From an uncultured Dehalococcoidia bacterium (GTDB lineage: Bacteria; Chloroflexota; Dehalococcoidia; Lucifugimonadales; Lucifugimonadaceae), in contig CAJXEJ010000023.1 of NCBI GenBank assembly GCA_913052475.1, forward strand, positions 1 to 37,909: a stretch of DNA of 37,909 bases. Reading direction: 5' to 3'. Shown piece by piece: positions 1 to 7,688 of the stretch (the stretch's first letter is position 1; the number at the start of each line of letters is the position of its first letter). The position numbers were made by a program, and so were the translations under genes. The notes below the pieces were generated by a model. That model saw only the letters and a program-made list of their open reading frames with translations, was not told the DNA's origin and searched no databases.

Positions 1-1
1 G

Positions 2-259
2 TTCCATCAGGGCAAACAAACTTCGAACACATCGTCCGGATTGGTGATCGTCATAACAAATGCCGCAAGTTGCTATGACCAAGCCGATTTGTCAACAGGG
101 TTCGGTGAGATGGCGATGAAGCACTTGTGTCTTTCAGCACGTAGGGTGCACCGAGTATCGAAAGTCGCACGTACCATCGCCGATCGTGCGGATTCTCCCG
201 ACATCCTGACACCCCATGTCGCAGAGGCCCTTCAGTATCAGCTAAGACTGACCGCCTGA
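2..259 (+). CDS. comM: ComM/YifB-type Mg-chelatase-like AAA+ ATPase, C-terminal end (5' cut by window)
   Basis: This is the last 85 codons of a ComM (YifB) family protein; the frame is open to the window edge, so the start and the AAA+ core lie outside. ComM is a hexameric helicase-like ATPase that helps integrate transforming DNA. The visible part carries the family's C-terminal helical signature, LSARRVHRVSKVARTIAD, followed by HVAEALQY. The spacing from the single Cys upstream to LSAR (19 residues) matches the usual family layout. The segment before that Cys matches the family poorly, so the first 25 codons are less certain. The stop lies 12 nt before the RNase D start, so the two genes may be co-transcribed. 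Confidence 0.75.
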   Translation, partial: FHQGKQTSNTSSGLVIVITNAASCYDQADLSTGFGEMAMKHLCLSARRVHRVSKVARTIADRADSPDILTPHVAEALQYQLRLTA

Positions 260-271
260 ATTGATAAAAGA

Positions 272-1453
272 ATGGCGATTACTTGCAGGCTGGTGTATAC
301 CGGACAGGTGTTTATTACCAATTCCGCTGACGTCACCGATTTCTGTGCCCGCGCTGCCAACTCTGAGTTCGTAACTGTCGATACTGAATTCGTTCGAGAG
401 AAAACCTACTGGCCCATCCTGTGCCTGATCCAGATCGCCACACGAGACGAAGCTGTTGCGATCGATCCGCTTGCTGACGGAATAGACTTGGCACCTGTCT
501 ACGATCTGATGAAAAACACCTCTGTTTTGAAGGTACTCCACTCCGCCAACCAAGACATGCAGATCATGTACTCCGCCAGTGGCGCAATGGTCGAACCGAT
601 CTTCGACACACAAATTGCAGCGATGGTAAGCGGCTACGGAGACCAACCTGCGTACGCCACGTTGGTTCAGCGAATCGTTGGAGAAAAAATAGATAAGCGT
701 TCGCAGATGACCGACTGGTCACGTCGACCGCTTACCGATCACCAGATTGAATATGCAATCGGCGATGTAACTTATCTGATCGACATATACGACAAGCTGA
801 TCACGGAACTCTCTACAGCCAATCGTGAATCCTGGGCCCACGAGGAGATGAGACACCTCCGGAACAAGGATCTCTACGACATGGATCCGCGCGATCTTTG
901 GCGAAAAGTACGCCTTCGCAGACCCACTCGCAGAGCACTCGCGGTTCTTCGGGAAATTACGGCATGGCGGGAACTCAGCGCACAGCGTCGAGATATTCCA
1001 AAGGGGTGGCTGTGTCGTGACGAAGCTCTGGCTGAAATCGCGCTGAACACTCCGCAAACTCCAGTGGCTCTTGAGCGAGTTCGAGGTATCAACGAACGGT
1101 TCGCCAACGGACGTGACGGGAAGGCGCTGCTTGCAGCCGTTAAAATCGGACTTGAGATCCCGGATGACGAGTGCCCTGAACCGCAAAATAGTCAGACACC
1201 GCTCCGTGGGCATGAGACGTTGGTTGCACTTCTCCAAGCTCTACTGAAGCTACGAAGCGACGAAAACGGCGTTGCCGCTCAGCTTATCGCCAACAGGAAA
1301 GAGCTCGATCGTATCGCCACTGAAGATGAGCCCAATGTCAGGACTCTTTCAGGATGGCGTCGGGAGATCTATGGCAACGACGCCATTGCGTTGAAACGGG
1401 GTGAAATTGCCCTAACTGCCGATGGCCTTAGCGTGAGAGTTGTTACCGCTTAG
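272..1453 (+). CDS. rnd: Ribonuclease D
   Basis: A DEDD-family 3'-5' exoribonuclease acting in tRNA and small RNA 3' maturation in the cytoplasm. The protein has 393 residues, close to the family norm. The exonuclease domain covers about residues 15-185 and shows all catalytic positions: D37 and E39 (VDTEF), D95 (HSANQD), and Y161 with D165 (EYAIGD). An HRDC domain follows at roughly 215-295 (RRALAVLREITAWREL, then VRGINERF). The ATG at 272 is used; it lacks a strong Shine-Dalgarno. About ten residues precede the conserved start of the domain, so a slightly later start is possible. It is followed after 73 nt by the thiolase gene, which is unrelated in function. Confidence 0.93.
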   Translation: MAITCRLVYTGQVFITNSADVTDFCARAANSEFVTVDTEFVREKTYWPILCLIQIATRDEAVAIDPLADGIDLAPVYDLMKNTSVLKVLHSANQDMQIMYSASGAMVEPIFDTQIAAMVSGYGDQPAYATLVQRIVGEKIDKRSQMTDWSRRPLTDHQIEYAIGDVTYLIDIYDKLITELSTANRESWAHEEMRHLRNKDLYDMDPRDLWRKVRLRRPTRRALAVLREITAWRELSAQRRDIPKGWLCRDEALAEIALNTPQTPVALERVRGINERFANGRDGKALLAAVKIGLEIPDDECPEPQNSQTPLRGHETLVALLQALLKLRSDENGVAAQLIANRKELDRIATEDEPNVRTLSGWRREIYGNDAIALKRGEIALTADGLSVRVVTA

Positions 1454-1526
1454 GGTCACATCGCGGCTTCTGTCGATTTATACTCGCCGGAACGCTTGCA
1501 CGTTCTAGTTGTTAGGAAACCGGTTC

Positions 1527-2723
1527 ATGGTCAACGCACTCAAAGAAGATGTCTTCATCACAGGTGCCGCTCGAACTCCTCTCGGAAGATTCCAAGGCGG
1601 ACTATCGAACACATCGGCAACCGTTTTAGGAACCGCCGCCATCAAAGCAGCGGTTGATCGATCGGGGTTGGATTCCGGTGGTGTGGAATACACCGTCATG
1701 GGCAACATGCTGTCTGCTGGGCTCGGTCAAACTCCTGCTCGGCAAGCGGCGATCGGCGCTGATATTCCGAACTCAGTCTCGGCTCTAACGATCAACAAGG
1801 CGTGTGCATCTGGTATGCAGGCGGTCATCCTCGCTTCGCAGTCAATTCAGCTTGGTGAAACGTCGGCAGTTGTGGCTGGTGGCATGGAAAACATGAGTGC
1901 CGCACCTCACCTGCTCATCGACAGCCGGACTGGACAACGCCTAGGTGACACCAATCTGGTCGATTCGATGATTCACGATGGACTGTGGTGCCCGTTTGAG
2001 AACAGGCATATGGGCGGATCGGCCGAAGCGATCAGCGAGAAATATTCGGTGACTCGGGAGCAGCAGGATGAATTTTCTGAACGAAGCCACCGACTTGCAT
2101 CGACTGCATCTGCCGAGGGATCGTTCAGCGACGAAATCACTCCGGTAGAAGTAGCTGGTCGGCGTGGGAAGATCACAATCGTTGAAACTGACGAAGGTCC
2201 ACGATCCGATACCACGATCGAGGGTCTCGCTGCCTTGCCGACAGTATTCCCGCCAGGCACAACGGTCACGCCAGGCAACGCATCGTCGATTAGCGATGGT
2301 GCCGCCGCTGTAATTGTAGCCAACGAAGATGCAGCGTCGAGCACATCGAGCGGACCAGTTGCCCTAATTACAGGATATGCACATGCCGCCAACGAGCCCG
2401 GGATGCTGTTCGACGCCCCACGTTTGGCGGTGACAAAACTGCTTGACAAGACTAGGCAATCTCTCGACGATTTCGACCTTATCGAAATCAATGAAGCGTT
2501 TGCTGCGCAAGTTCTTGCGAATGGACAAGCACTGAATTGGGATTGGGATCGTGTAAATCTTCGTGGTGGAGCGATCGCTTTAGGTCATCCGATTGGTGCG
2601 AGTGGAGCACGAATTCTCGTGACCTTGCTGTACGGATTGCAGGCTACACGTGGCACTGATGGAATAGCTGTGATCTGCCACGCCGGTGGTGGGGCAGTGG
2701 CAATGAGCCTTTCGCTCCAGTAA
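1527..2723 (+). CDS. Thiolase, acetyl-CoA C-acetyltransferase type
   Basis: Condenses or cleaves acyl-CoA in beta-oxidation or acetoacetyl-CoA metabolism. With the ATG at 1527 the protein has 398 residues, a full-length biosynthetic/degradative thiolase. The nucleophile is C93 in INKACASGMQ; the other active-site blocks are N322 (NEAF), H354 (GHPIGASG) and C384 in CHAGGGAVAM. The last block resembles the mitochondrial ACAT form with one Gly replaced by Ala. A TTG at 1509 is in frame, but 1527 is preferred because it is an ATG that starts just before the conserved FITGAARTP block and has AGGA about nine bases upstream. No hydratase or acyl-CoA dehydrogenase is adjacent, so its pathway is open. 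Confidence 0.9.
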   Translation: MVNALKEDVFITGAARTPLGRFQGGLSNTSATVLGTAAIKAAVDRSGLDSGGVEYTVMGNMLSAGLGQTPARQAAIGADIPNSVSALTINKACASGMQAVILASQSIQLGETSAVVAGGMENMSAAPHLLIDSRTGQRLGDTNLVDSMIHDGLWCPFENRHMGGSAEAISEKYSVTREQQDEFSERSHRLASTASAEGSFSDEITPVEVAGRRGKITIVETDEGPRSDTTIEGLAALPTVFPPGTTVTPGNASSISDGAAAVIVANEDAASSTSSGPVALITGYAHAANEPGMLFDAPRLAVTKLLDKTRQSLDDFDLIEINEAFAAQVLANGQALNWDWDRVNLRGGAIALGHPIGASGARILVTLLYGLQATRGTDGIAVICHAGGGAVAMSLSLQ

Positions 2724-2754
2724 ACGTATTTACGAACAAGAAAGTGAGTCATTA

Positions 2755-3237
2755 ATGGCGTTCGATCCGAGTCAGATGGACATACTGGATCGTAGGAAAG
2801 TCGAGGCGGTGATTCTCGGCCCAATGCTTCGAGCATTTCAAAAAGAGATTGGGATAGATCGTGCAAATCAGATTGCCCGAGATACGATCACAGATCTCGC
2901 CCGAGAACAGGGTGCTCAATTCGCCAAAGGAATCGGCGCCAACGGACTTGAGGACTACGCTTCAAATAAAGACGCATGGCGCCGACATGGTGCGCTTGAA
3001 GTGGAAATCATCGAAAACAATGCCAATCGATATTCGTTCGATGTACTTCGTTGCAAATACGCCGAAATGTACAACGAACTCGGCTATGGTGATCTCGGTG
3101 ATATTTTCTCGTGCACCCGTGACTTCGAGTTTTGCGCCGGCTTCAATCCCAAAGTTAAACTGGAACGAACACAGACGATCATGGAAGGCTCATCGCGTTG
3201 CGACTTCCGATACTCATTCGATGATCCGGAAACTTAG
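2755..3237 (+). CDS. L-2-amino-thiazoline-4-carboxylic acid hydrolase family protein
   Basis: A 160-residue protein recognised as the ATC-hydrolase family (named for a Pseudomonas enzyme opening 2-amino-thiazoline-4-carboxylate to S-carbamoyl-cysteine). The signature part is C-terminal: CKYAEMYNELGYGDLGD, then SCTRDFEF, FNP, RTQTIMEG and CDFRY, with Cys residues at several points. The N-terminal third is helical. Most family members are uncharacterised and the ATC activity is shown for few of them, so a substrate should not be assumed. It follows the thiolase after 31 nt on the same strand, with AAGAAAGTGAG upstream of the ATG, so co-transcription with the thiolase is likely. Confidence 0.72.
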   Translation: MAFDPSQMDILDRRKVEAVILGPMLRAFQKEIGIDRANQIARDTITDLAREQGAQFAKGIGANGLEDYASNKDAWRRHGALEVEIIENNANRYSFDVLRCKYAEMYNELGYGDLGDIFSCTRDFEFCAGFNPKVKLERTQTIMEGSSRCDFRYSFDDPET

Positions 3238-3348
3238 GATTTCAACTCTTCAGTACGGAACATTGTCGATCACACGAAACACAATCCAGTTCTAGTTCGT
3301 ACAATCAAGTATCAGCTGAACCACACGCCCATCCTGAGGACTCCCCAA

Positions 3349-3795
3349 GTGTCACAACTAACCTGTCCGGTAGACCGGTCTCAACTCATCGACTCGAAGG
3401 CATCTGGCGAGGAATCTTCCAAGTGCGATCTATGTGGCGGTTTGTGGCTTACGACAGCTGTGCTGGAATCGCTTGAAGACAACGCCGCGAGTGACGATAT
3501 GGTCAAAGGTCAACGGCAGTATGGCAAGCACGTAGTCGATCACACGTGCCCCCACTGCAACGAGCAGATGATTAGATTCCGCTATCGTGGCTACAACCTT
3601 GAGATCGAGGCATGCCCGAACGATGAGGGTTTCTGGCTGGACAAGAGTGAAGACCGAAAAATTCGTGACGTAATGAAGCAACGAGGATCGAATCTCGGTC
3701 GTGCAGCATCAGCTGAACGAAGCTGGCATTCGGCTCGACGTGGTGAGAAGGTCGGAATATTCCAGCGTGTGAAGCAGCTATTCGGCATCCACTGA
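3349..3795 (+). CDS. zf-TFIIB domain protein with two zinc fingers
   Basis: A 148-residue protein with two TFIIB-type zinc-finger units. Unit one has C6, C26 and C29 (KCDLCGGLWL); unit two has C67 and C70 (CPHC) and C89 in ACPNDEGFWLD. In each unit one Cys of the expected four is an Asp (CPVD and CPND), which may still bind zinc or may weaken it. The C-terminus is basic (RAASAERSWHSARRGEK). The start is a GTG with GAGGA eight bases upstream. The role of bacterial members is unknown; nucleic-acid or protein binding is inferred only from the fold. It is followed after 15 nt by an unrecognised gene. Confidence 0.7.
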   Translation: MSQLTCPVDRSQLIDSKASGEESSKCDLCGGLWLTTAVLESLEDNAASDDMVKGQRQYGKHVVDHTCPHCNEQMIRFRYRGYNLEIEACPNDEGFWLDKSEDRKIRDVMKQRGSNLGRAASAERSWHSARRGEKVGIFQRVKQLFGIH

Positions 3796-3810
3796 GGTTA
3801 AAATCAAATA

Positions 3811-4383
3811 ATGTTTGATTCGGATCGCGGAAACGCTGACATAACTCTGTGCATTTTTCCTCATCTGCGGGAATTCATCGCGATCGACGCCCGCGGGAGT
3901 CGACCTAGCGGTCCAGCGGTTCTCAACCTCTCGATTTCGAACATCCTCGGGGAAGACTTCTATTCGAAGGTCGAACAAGATTTCTCCAAGTTAATCCGAC
4001 GTCACGATGTCGGATTCCTCGAACTAATGGGCATCCCGCAGCAGGTCGAGGCCGTTGTTCGAGCAAATTCCCTCAAGCGGATCATCGCCGAGCTTGGAAT
4101 CAACGTCAGTGAAGGATCGAATGATCCAGGTGGCACCGTAGGCGTACTTTTCTTCGCAGGATCGCTGTTAGCTTTCGGTATAGACCAACTGCGAGAAGCA
4201 ACCAGCGAACTGTTTGGTGAGAAACTCTCACCGGTCGTAATGGATCAACTAAACGAACAGTTGTTCGAATTGATGGAAAAGGAACGAAAGTCCATCCAAG
4301 ATATCACTCAGCAGGATCTTGCTGGTTTGATTTCTGGCAAGAGCGGACCATATGCAACAATCTGGGAAAGTAGAGGGAACTAG
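3811..4383 (+). CDS. Hypothetical protein, 190 residues
   Basis: I do not recognise this protein. It is accepted as a gene because it fills the space between two same-strand genes, has an ATG start and has the codon style of its neighbours. Visible parts: an N-terminal region with LCIFPHLREFIAIDARG; a central helical part with GIPQQVEAVVRANSLKRII; one mostly hydrophobic stretch at about residues 110-125 (GTVGVLFFAGSLLAFGI) that is short for a membrane span; and a charged, Glu/Gln-rich helical tail. No signal peptide is evident. GAGG lies 13 bases before the ATG, rather far. The 15-nt gap to the zinc-finger gene suggests a shared transcript. Confidence 0.55.
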   Translation: MFDSDRGNADITLCIFPHLREFIAIDARGSRPSGPAVLNLSISNILGEDFYSKVEQDFSKLIRRHDVGFLELMGIPQQVEAVVRANSLKRIIAELGINVSEGSNDPGGTVGVLFFAGSLLAFGIDQLREATSELFGEKLSPVVMDQLNEQLFELMEKERKSIQDITQQDLAGLISGKSGPYATIWESRGN

Positions 4384-4497
4384 CGCTTGTTCAGTTCGAG
4401 CGACACACCGATCTGTATCGTCTGTGGTTAGTGACCGACAACCCCAGCGCGCCGTTCGAGAGATTTTGGCGCCAATCCTGATTCAGCAAACCTCAGC

Positions 4498-5931
4498 ATG
4501 GAAGAATCCTTCCTCGATAATTTCCTAGGTAATCCTGCAGAAGGCAGCTTCTTGGCGTGGCTCGCCGACGGTGGGTTATGGGCTTTCCTGATAGCTGCCG
4601 GTGCCATCATTGCATGGTGGATCGTTCGGTTGATTCTGCGTCGTGGTCTTCGTCAGGCGGTGCGTGGCCTTGACCAGCACGAAGCAACAGCCGATGTCGG
4701 CATGGCAGTACAAGCCGCCGATTCCTGGATATCGAATATTTTTGTAGCTGCTGTAATCGGCGCAGCTGCTGCGCTCGGCATCCTTTCGGTACTCGGTAAC
4801 AATGTCGACCCCGCCGTCGGCTATCTGAAAAACACCGGTGCGACGACGGGCAACTGGCTCGCCACCGATGGTCTACGCATCGTTCTTATTTTCTTTATGA
4901 GCTGGGTTATGACTCGAATCGCACGTCGTGTCATTCCCCGTTTACTGTCCTCGATCATGCTTGGGCAGGCTTCGACGGCTGATCACGATGAAGTTCTCAA
5001 GCGATCAGAAACGCTTTCAAGTGTGTTTGTTGGCGGGACTGTCGCTCTCGTTTACGTATTGACCCTATTCATGGTACTGACCGAGTTGTCGGTTCCGATT
5101 GGCCCTGTACTGGGTGGATTTGGCATCGCGGGTATCGCCGTAGGCTTCGGAGCGCAATATCTCGTGCGAGACCTCATCGCCGGAATTTTCATACTCGCTG
5201 AGAATCAATATCGAACTGGAGATGTGGTCACCCTCTCTGGAATTTCAGGCCTCGTTGAATCGATTAATCTCAGACGAACCATACTGCGTGACCTCGACGG
5301 ACAAGTGCACGTGATCCCGAATGGAGAGATCGCGGTCGCAACTAACAAGACGAAGTACTGGTCACGAGTGAACCTCGATGTCGGCGTTGCGTACAAGGAA
5401 GATGTTGAACGTGTGGTCGAAGTGTTAAATGATATCGGCGAAGAGATCGCTGCCGATCCCTACTACGGACTCATGCTCATCACGCCGCCACAGGTGCTGC
5501 GTTTGAACTCGCTGGACGATTCCGCTGTTACATTCAAAATGTTGGGTGATTGCAAGCCGATGAAGCAGTGGGAGATCATGGGTGAGATGCGAAAACGTAT
5601 CAAGATTCGCCTTGACGCCGAAGGAATCGAGATTCCGTTCCCGCACCAGACCGTCTACTGGGGTGAAGCACAACCACCGCTCGGATCAAGTGCCCCCGCA
5701 CCTGCTCAAGATATCGAGCGACCAGTTGTTGCCCCGTCAGCGGAACCACGCCCAACCTCCAGACCGTCACCGACTGTTCCTACTGGTAGTCGAGATGACC
5801 AACCGATGACACCAGAGCGGAGGGAAGAACTACTGTCAGCAATGGCGATCGCAACAGCCGCTCGGGTTGGTGACGTTGATACGGATATCCAATCTCGAAC
5901 ACTACTCGTTGACACCGCCGAGAACGACTAG
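4498..5931 (+). CDS. Small-conductance mechanosensitive channel (MscS family)
   Basis: An inner-membrane channel that opens under membrane tension and releases solutes on osmotic downshift. The protein has 477 residues, longer than E. coli MscS (286). Hydrophobic spans lie at about residues 19-40, 73-95, 125-145, 175-200 and 203-225. The last contains the Gly/Ala-packed pore helix GPVLGGFGIAGIAVGFGAQ, followed by the conserved YLVRDLIAGIFIL. The beta domain follows (GDVVTLSGISGLVESI, then VIPNG). The last 90 residues are a Pro/Ser/Arg-rich cytoplasmic tail of unknown role. The gene ends 5 bp from the convergent end of a broken GT20 (trehalose-phosphate synthase type) gene, so two osmotic-stress functions sit back to back. 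Confidence 0.9.
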   Translation: MEESFLDNFLGNPAEGSFLAWLADGGLWAFLIAAGAIIAWWIVRLILRRGLRQAVRGLDQHEATADVGMAVQAADSWISNIFVAAVIGAAAALGILSVLGNNVDPAVGYLKNTGATTGNWLATDGLRIVLIFFMSWVMTRIARRVIPRLLSSIMLGQASTADHDEVLKRSETLSSVFVGGTVALVYVLTLFMVLTELSVPIGPVLGGFGIAGIAVGFGAQYLVRDLIAGIFILAENQYRTGDVVTLSGISGLVESINLRRTILRDLDGQVHVIPNGEIAVATNKTKYWSRVNLDVGVAYKEDVERVVEVLNDIGEEIAADPYYGLMLITPPQVLRLNSLDDSAVTFKMLGDCKPMKQWEIMGEMRKRIKIRLDAEGIEIPFPHQTVYWGEAQPPLGSSAPAPAQDIERPVVAPSAEPRPTSRPSPTVPTGSRDDQPMTPERREELLSAMAIATAARVGDVDTDIQSRTLLVDTAEND

Positions 5932-5936
5932 ATCGA

Positions 5937-7391
5937 TTACCTCAGTCGAATTACTGTCGCTATCTCTTCCAATAGCTGCCCGATTGCTCGATCCGAATTT
6001 TCACCCGCTGCAAGAGAAACCACCTTGCGCAGTTCATCAGCGCTATGTTTCCGTTTATCTTCAGATTGGGAGATAGATTCCGACATTGCGTGCGTGATCG
6101 AGCTGACATCTGTAAATCCAACTTGAGCGATGGCGTCTCCATATAGCTCTGCGGCCACATTCGATTCACTCAAGATCATCCCACCGTTTCGACTGTTAAC
6201 CATCGGTCCGTCGAAGGCGGCGCGGGCAACACTGTCGACAACAGAAACCGAAACGAGCGTGTCGTAGATGCTCAGTGCAGCAACCGTCCGATAGAAATTG
6301 CTATCTTCATAGACATGACTGGGTTTGAATCCGAGAAATTCTGGTTGATCCTGCGTGCCGATCGCCTGATCTCATCAGACAGTCGCTTGTAGGCAGAAAC
6401 ATGAGCGGGTCCTGGCGTCAGAAAAAGCAGGAAACGCACTTTGCTTGCCAGTTCAGGTTGTTGCTTGAGCAGCACTCCGAAAGCGTTTATCGAACGAACG
6501 ATATTCTTATGTGGTTCTGCGCGATCGACCGTAACGAACGTGTGTCGTGTTTCCGAATCGGTAAGCCCCTCGACAAAACGCTGGGTAGTTGGAAATTCGA
6601 CAAGAGTCTTGAACTGTTTCGCTCTCACCGGTGGGGCGGAAACGGACAGGTGGGTGATGTGCCCTCGATATACGAGGCCATCTCGAACGGTATCCAATTC
6701 ACTTGTATGTGCCTGAGCGCAAGCGATAAACGCTTTGATTTCCACCACTGACGGGAATGAGAGCACATCGGCGGACATCAAACTTTCAAGTAGTTCAGCA
6801 CGCCATGTCGCAGGTAACAACTCAAACTCCGAAGGGCACGGCCATGGTGTTTCGAAAGAGTGGTGAATCACCGAATCCGGAAGTTCGTCGCGAACAAAAC
6901 CAGGTACCAGCATGAGTTGATAGTCGCGTGATACCAGAGTAAGCGATCCGTCGCCCGCTACCGCTGATATCTCTTTGGCAAATGCCTCGTTTACGGCACA
7001 GTAACCGCGATTCCAAGCATCATGCTCCTTATCGCCAATGTTTGGGGTAAATGTTGGGCTCCACGATCTGTGGAGAAGAAACCACAACAATGGATTACAT
7101 ATGACGTTGTAGAACTTGTGATGAACACGGCGAGGTGGTGAAACAAATCGCACTGACCAAAATTCGGGTAAGGCATTACCAAAAATTGAACGATCGCCAT
7201 TGGCAACGGCCTCGGAAGCCTTTCGATCAGCCGCGCTCACGGCAGCAGATACCCACGTAATGGGAATATCTGCCATCGGTTCGAACATTTCCGAGACGCG
7301 AGTAGTAGCTCGCTTTCCAATCACATCTGCCGAATCGTCATCTGCGAAGTAGAGGGGACCGCGATTGACGGCTACGATGAGTTTGCGCCAT
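5937..7391 (-). pseudogene. GT20 glycosyltransferase (trehalose-6-phosphate synthase type), broken by two frameshifts
   Basis: Read across frames this is a GT20 retaining glucosyltransferase that joins UDP-glucose to an acceptor sugar phosphate. The N-terminal KLIVAVNRGPLYF donor loop, SRDYQLMLVPGFVR, an LPATWRAELLESLMSADVLSF block and VDRAEPHKNIVRSINAF are all present. Two breaks are visible. The only ATG (7389-7391) is in another frame from VAVNRGP, which is preceded directly by TGA at 7391-7393. Near 6320-6326 the frame shifts by -1; after it the reading continues as VYEDSNFYRTVAALSIYD and MVNSRNGGMILSESNVAAEL to the stop at 5937. The usual DG-NLV-KE donor motif has become DSVARAAFD. Two breaks plus an eroded motif favour a pseudogene; sequencing error or a programmed shift remain possible. 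Confidence 0.8.
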
Positions 7392-7459
7392 CAATTTTGA
7401 AGTCGGTCACAGAAGATTGAGTTTTATCACCGCTCTGATGAGCCATGGAGTTTGCCCTG

Positions 7460-7500
7460 CCGTGATCACTTGGCCTCATACAGACATTGACCGATCACGG
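7460..7500. repeat. Inverted repeat CCGTGATC-N25-GATCACGG
   Basis: Two perfect 8-base arms at 7460-7467 and 7493-7500, with a 25-base spacer; pairing extends three more bases if G-T wobbles are allowed. The left arm overlaps an 8-base palindrome GTGATCAC (7462-7469). It lies about 70 bases upstream of the alaS promoter and about 70 bases ahead of the broken GT20 gene. It could be a regulator site with two half-operators or a stem-loop in a transcript; there is no U-run, so a simple terminator is unlikely. Confidence 0.5.
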
Positions 7501-7570
7501 TGGTCGTTTCTAAAACGAATTCAATCACTCGAACACAGCGCCGTCAAAGTTCAAATGACGCAAATCATCT

Positions 7571-7600
7571 TTGACACACGAATTGAGCCCTATCTAAAAT
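7571..7600 (+). promoter_or_regulatory. Predicted sigma70-type promoter for alaS
   Basis: TTGACA at 7571-7576 and TAAAAT at 7595-7600 with an 18-base spacer. The -35 is a perfect consensus and the -10 matches five of six. Transcription would start near 7607, about 80 bases before the chosen alaS ATG. The sites are predicted from sequence alone. Confidence 0.55.
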
Positions 7601-7688
7601 CGTTGTTTGATTTAACGTTTGAATCCAATCGATGATTCCAGTTGGCGAAACCAACCTCGCCAATTACCTGCGTGCAGTTCGGAGAAAA

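Larger units (their letters stand above)
7392..7688. other. Divergent intergenic region between GT20 relic and alaS
   Basis: About 300 bases without a convincing gene. An open frame at 7417-7635 on the plus strand has no recognisable domain and overlaps the promoter, so it is not called. The stretch holds a long inverted repeat (7460-7500) and a sigma70-like promoter (7571-7600), both listed separately. No T-box features (AGGGTGG-type antiterminator) were seen ahead of alaS. Confidence 0.6.

Noticed and set aside
7417-7635. Open frame of 72 codons ahead of alaS
   Set aside because: No recognisable domain, it covers the predicted alaS promoter and the inverted repeat, and overlaps the extended alaS frame.
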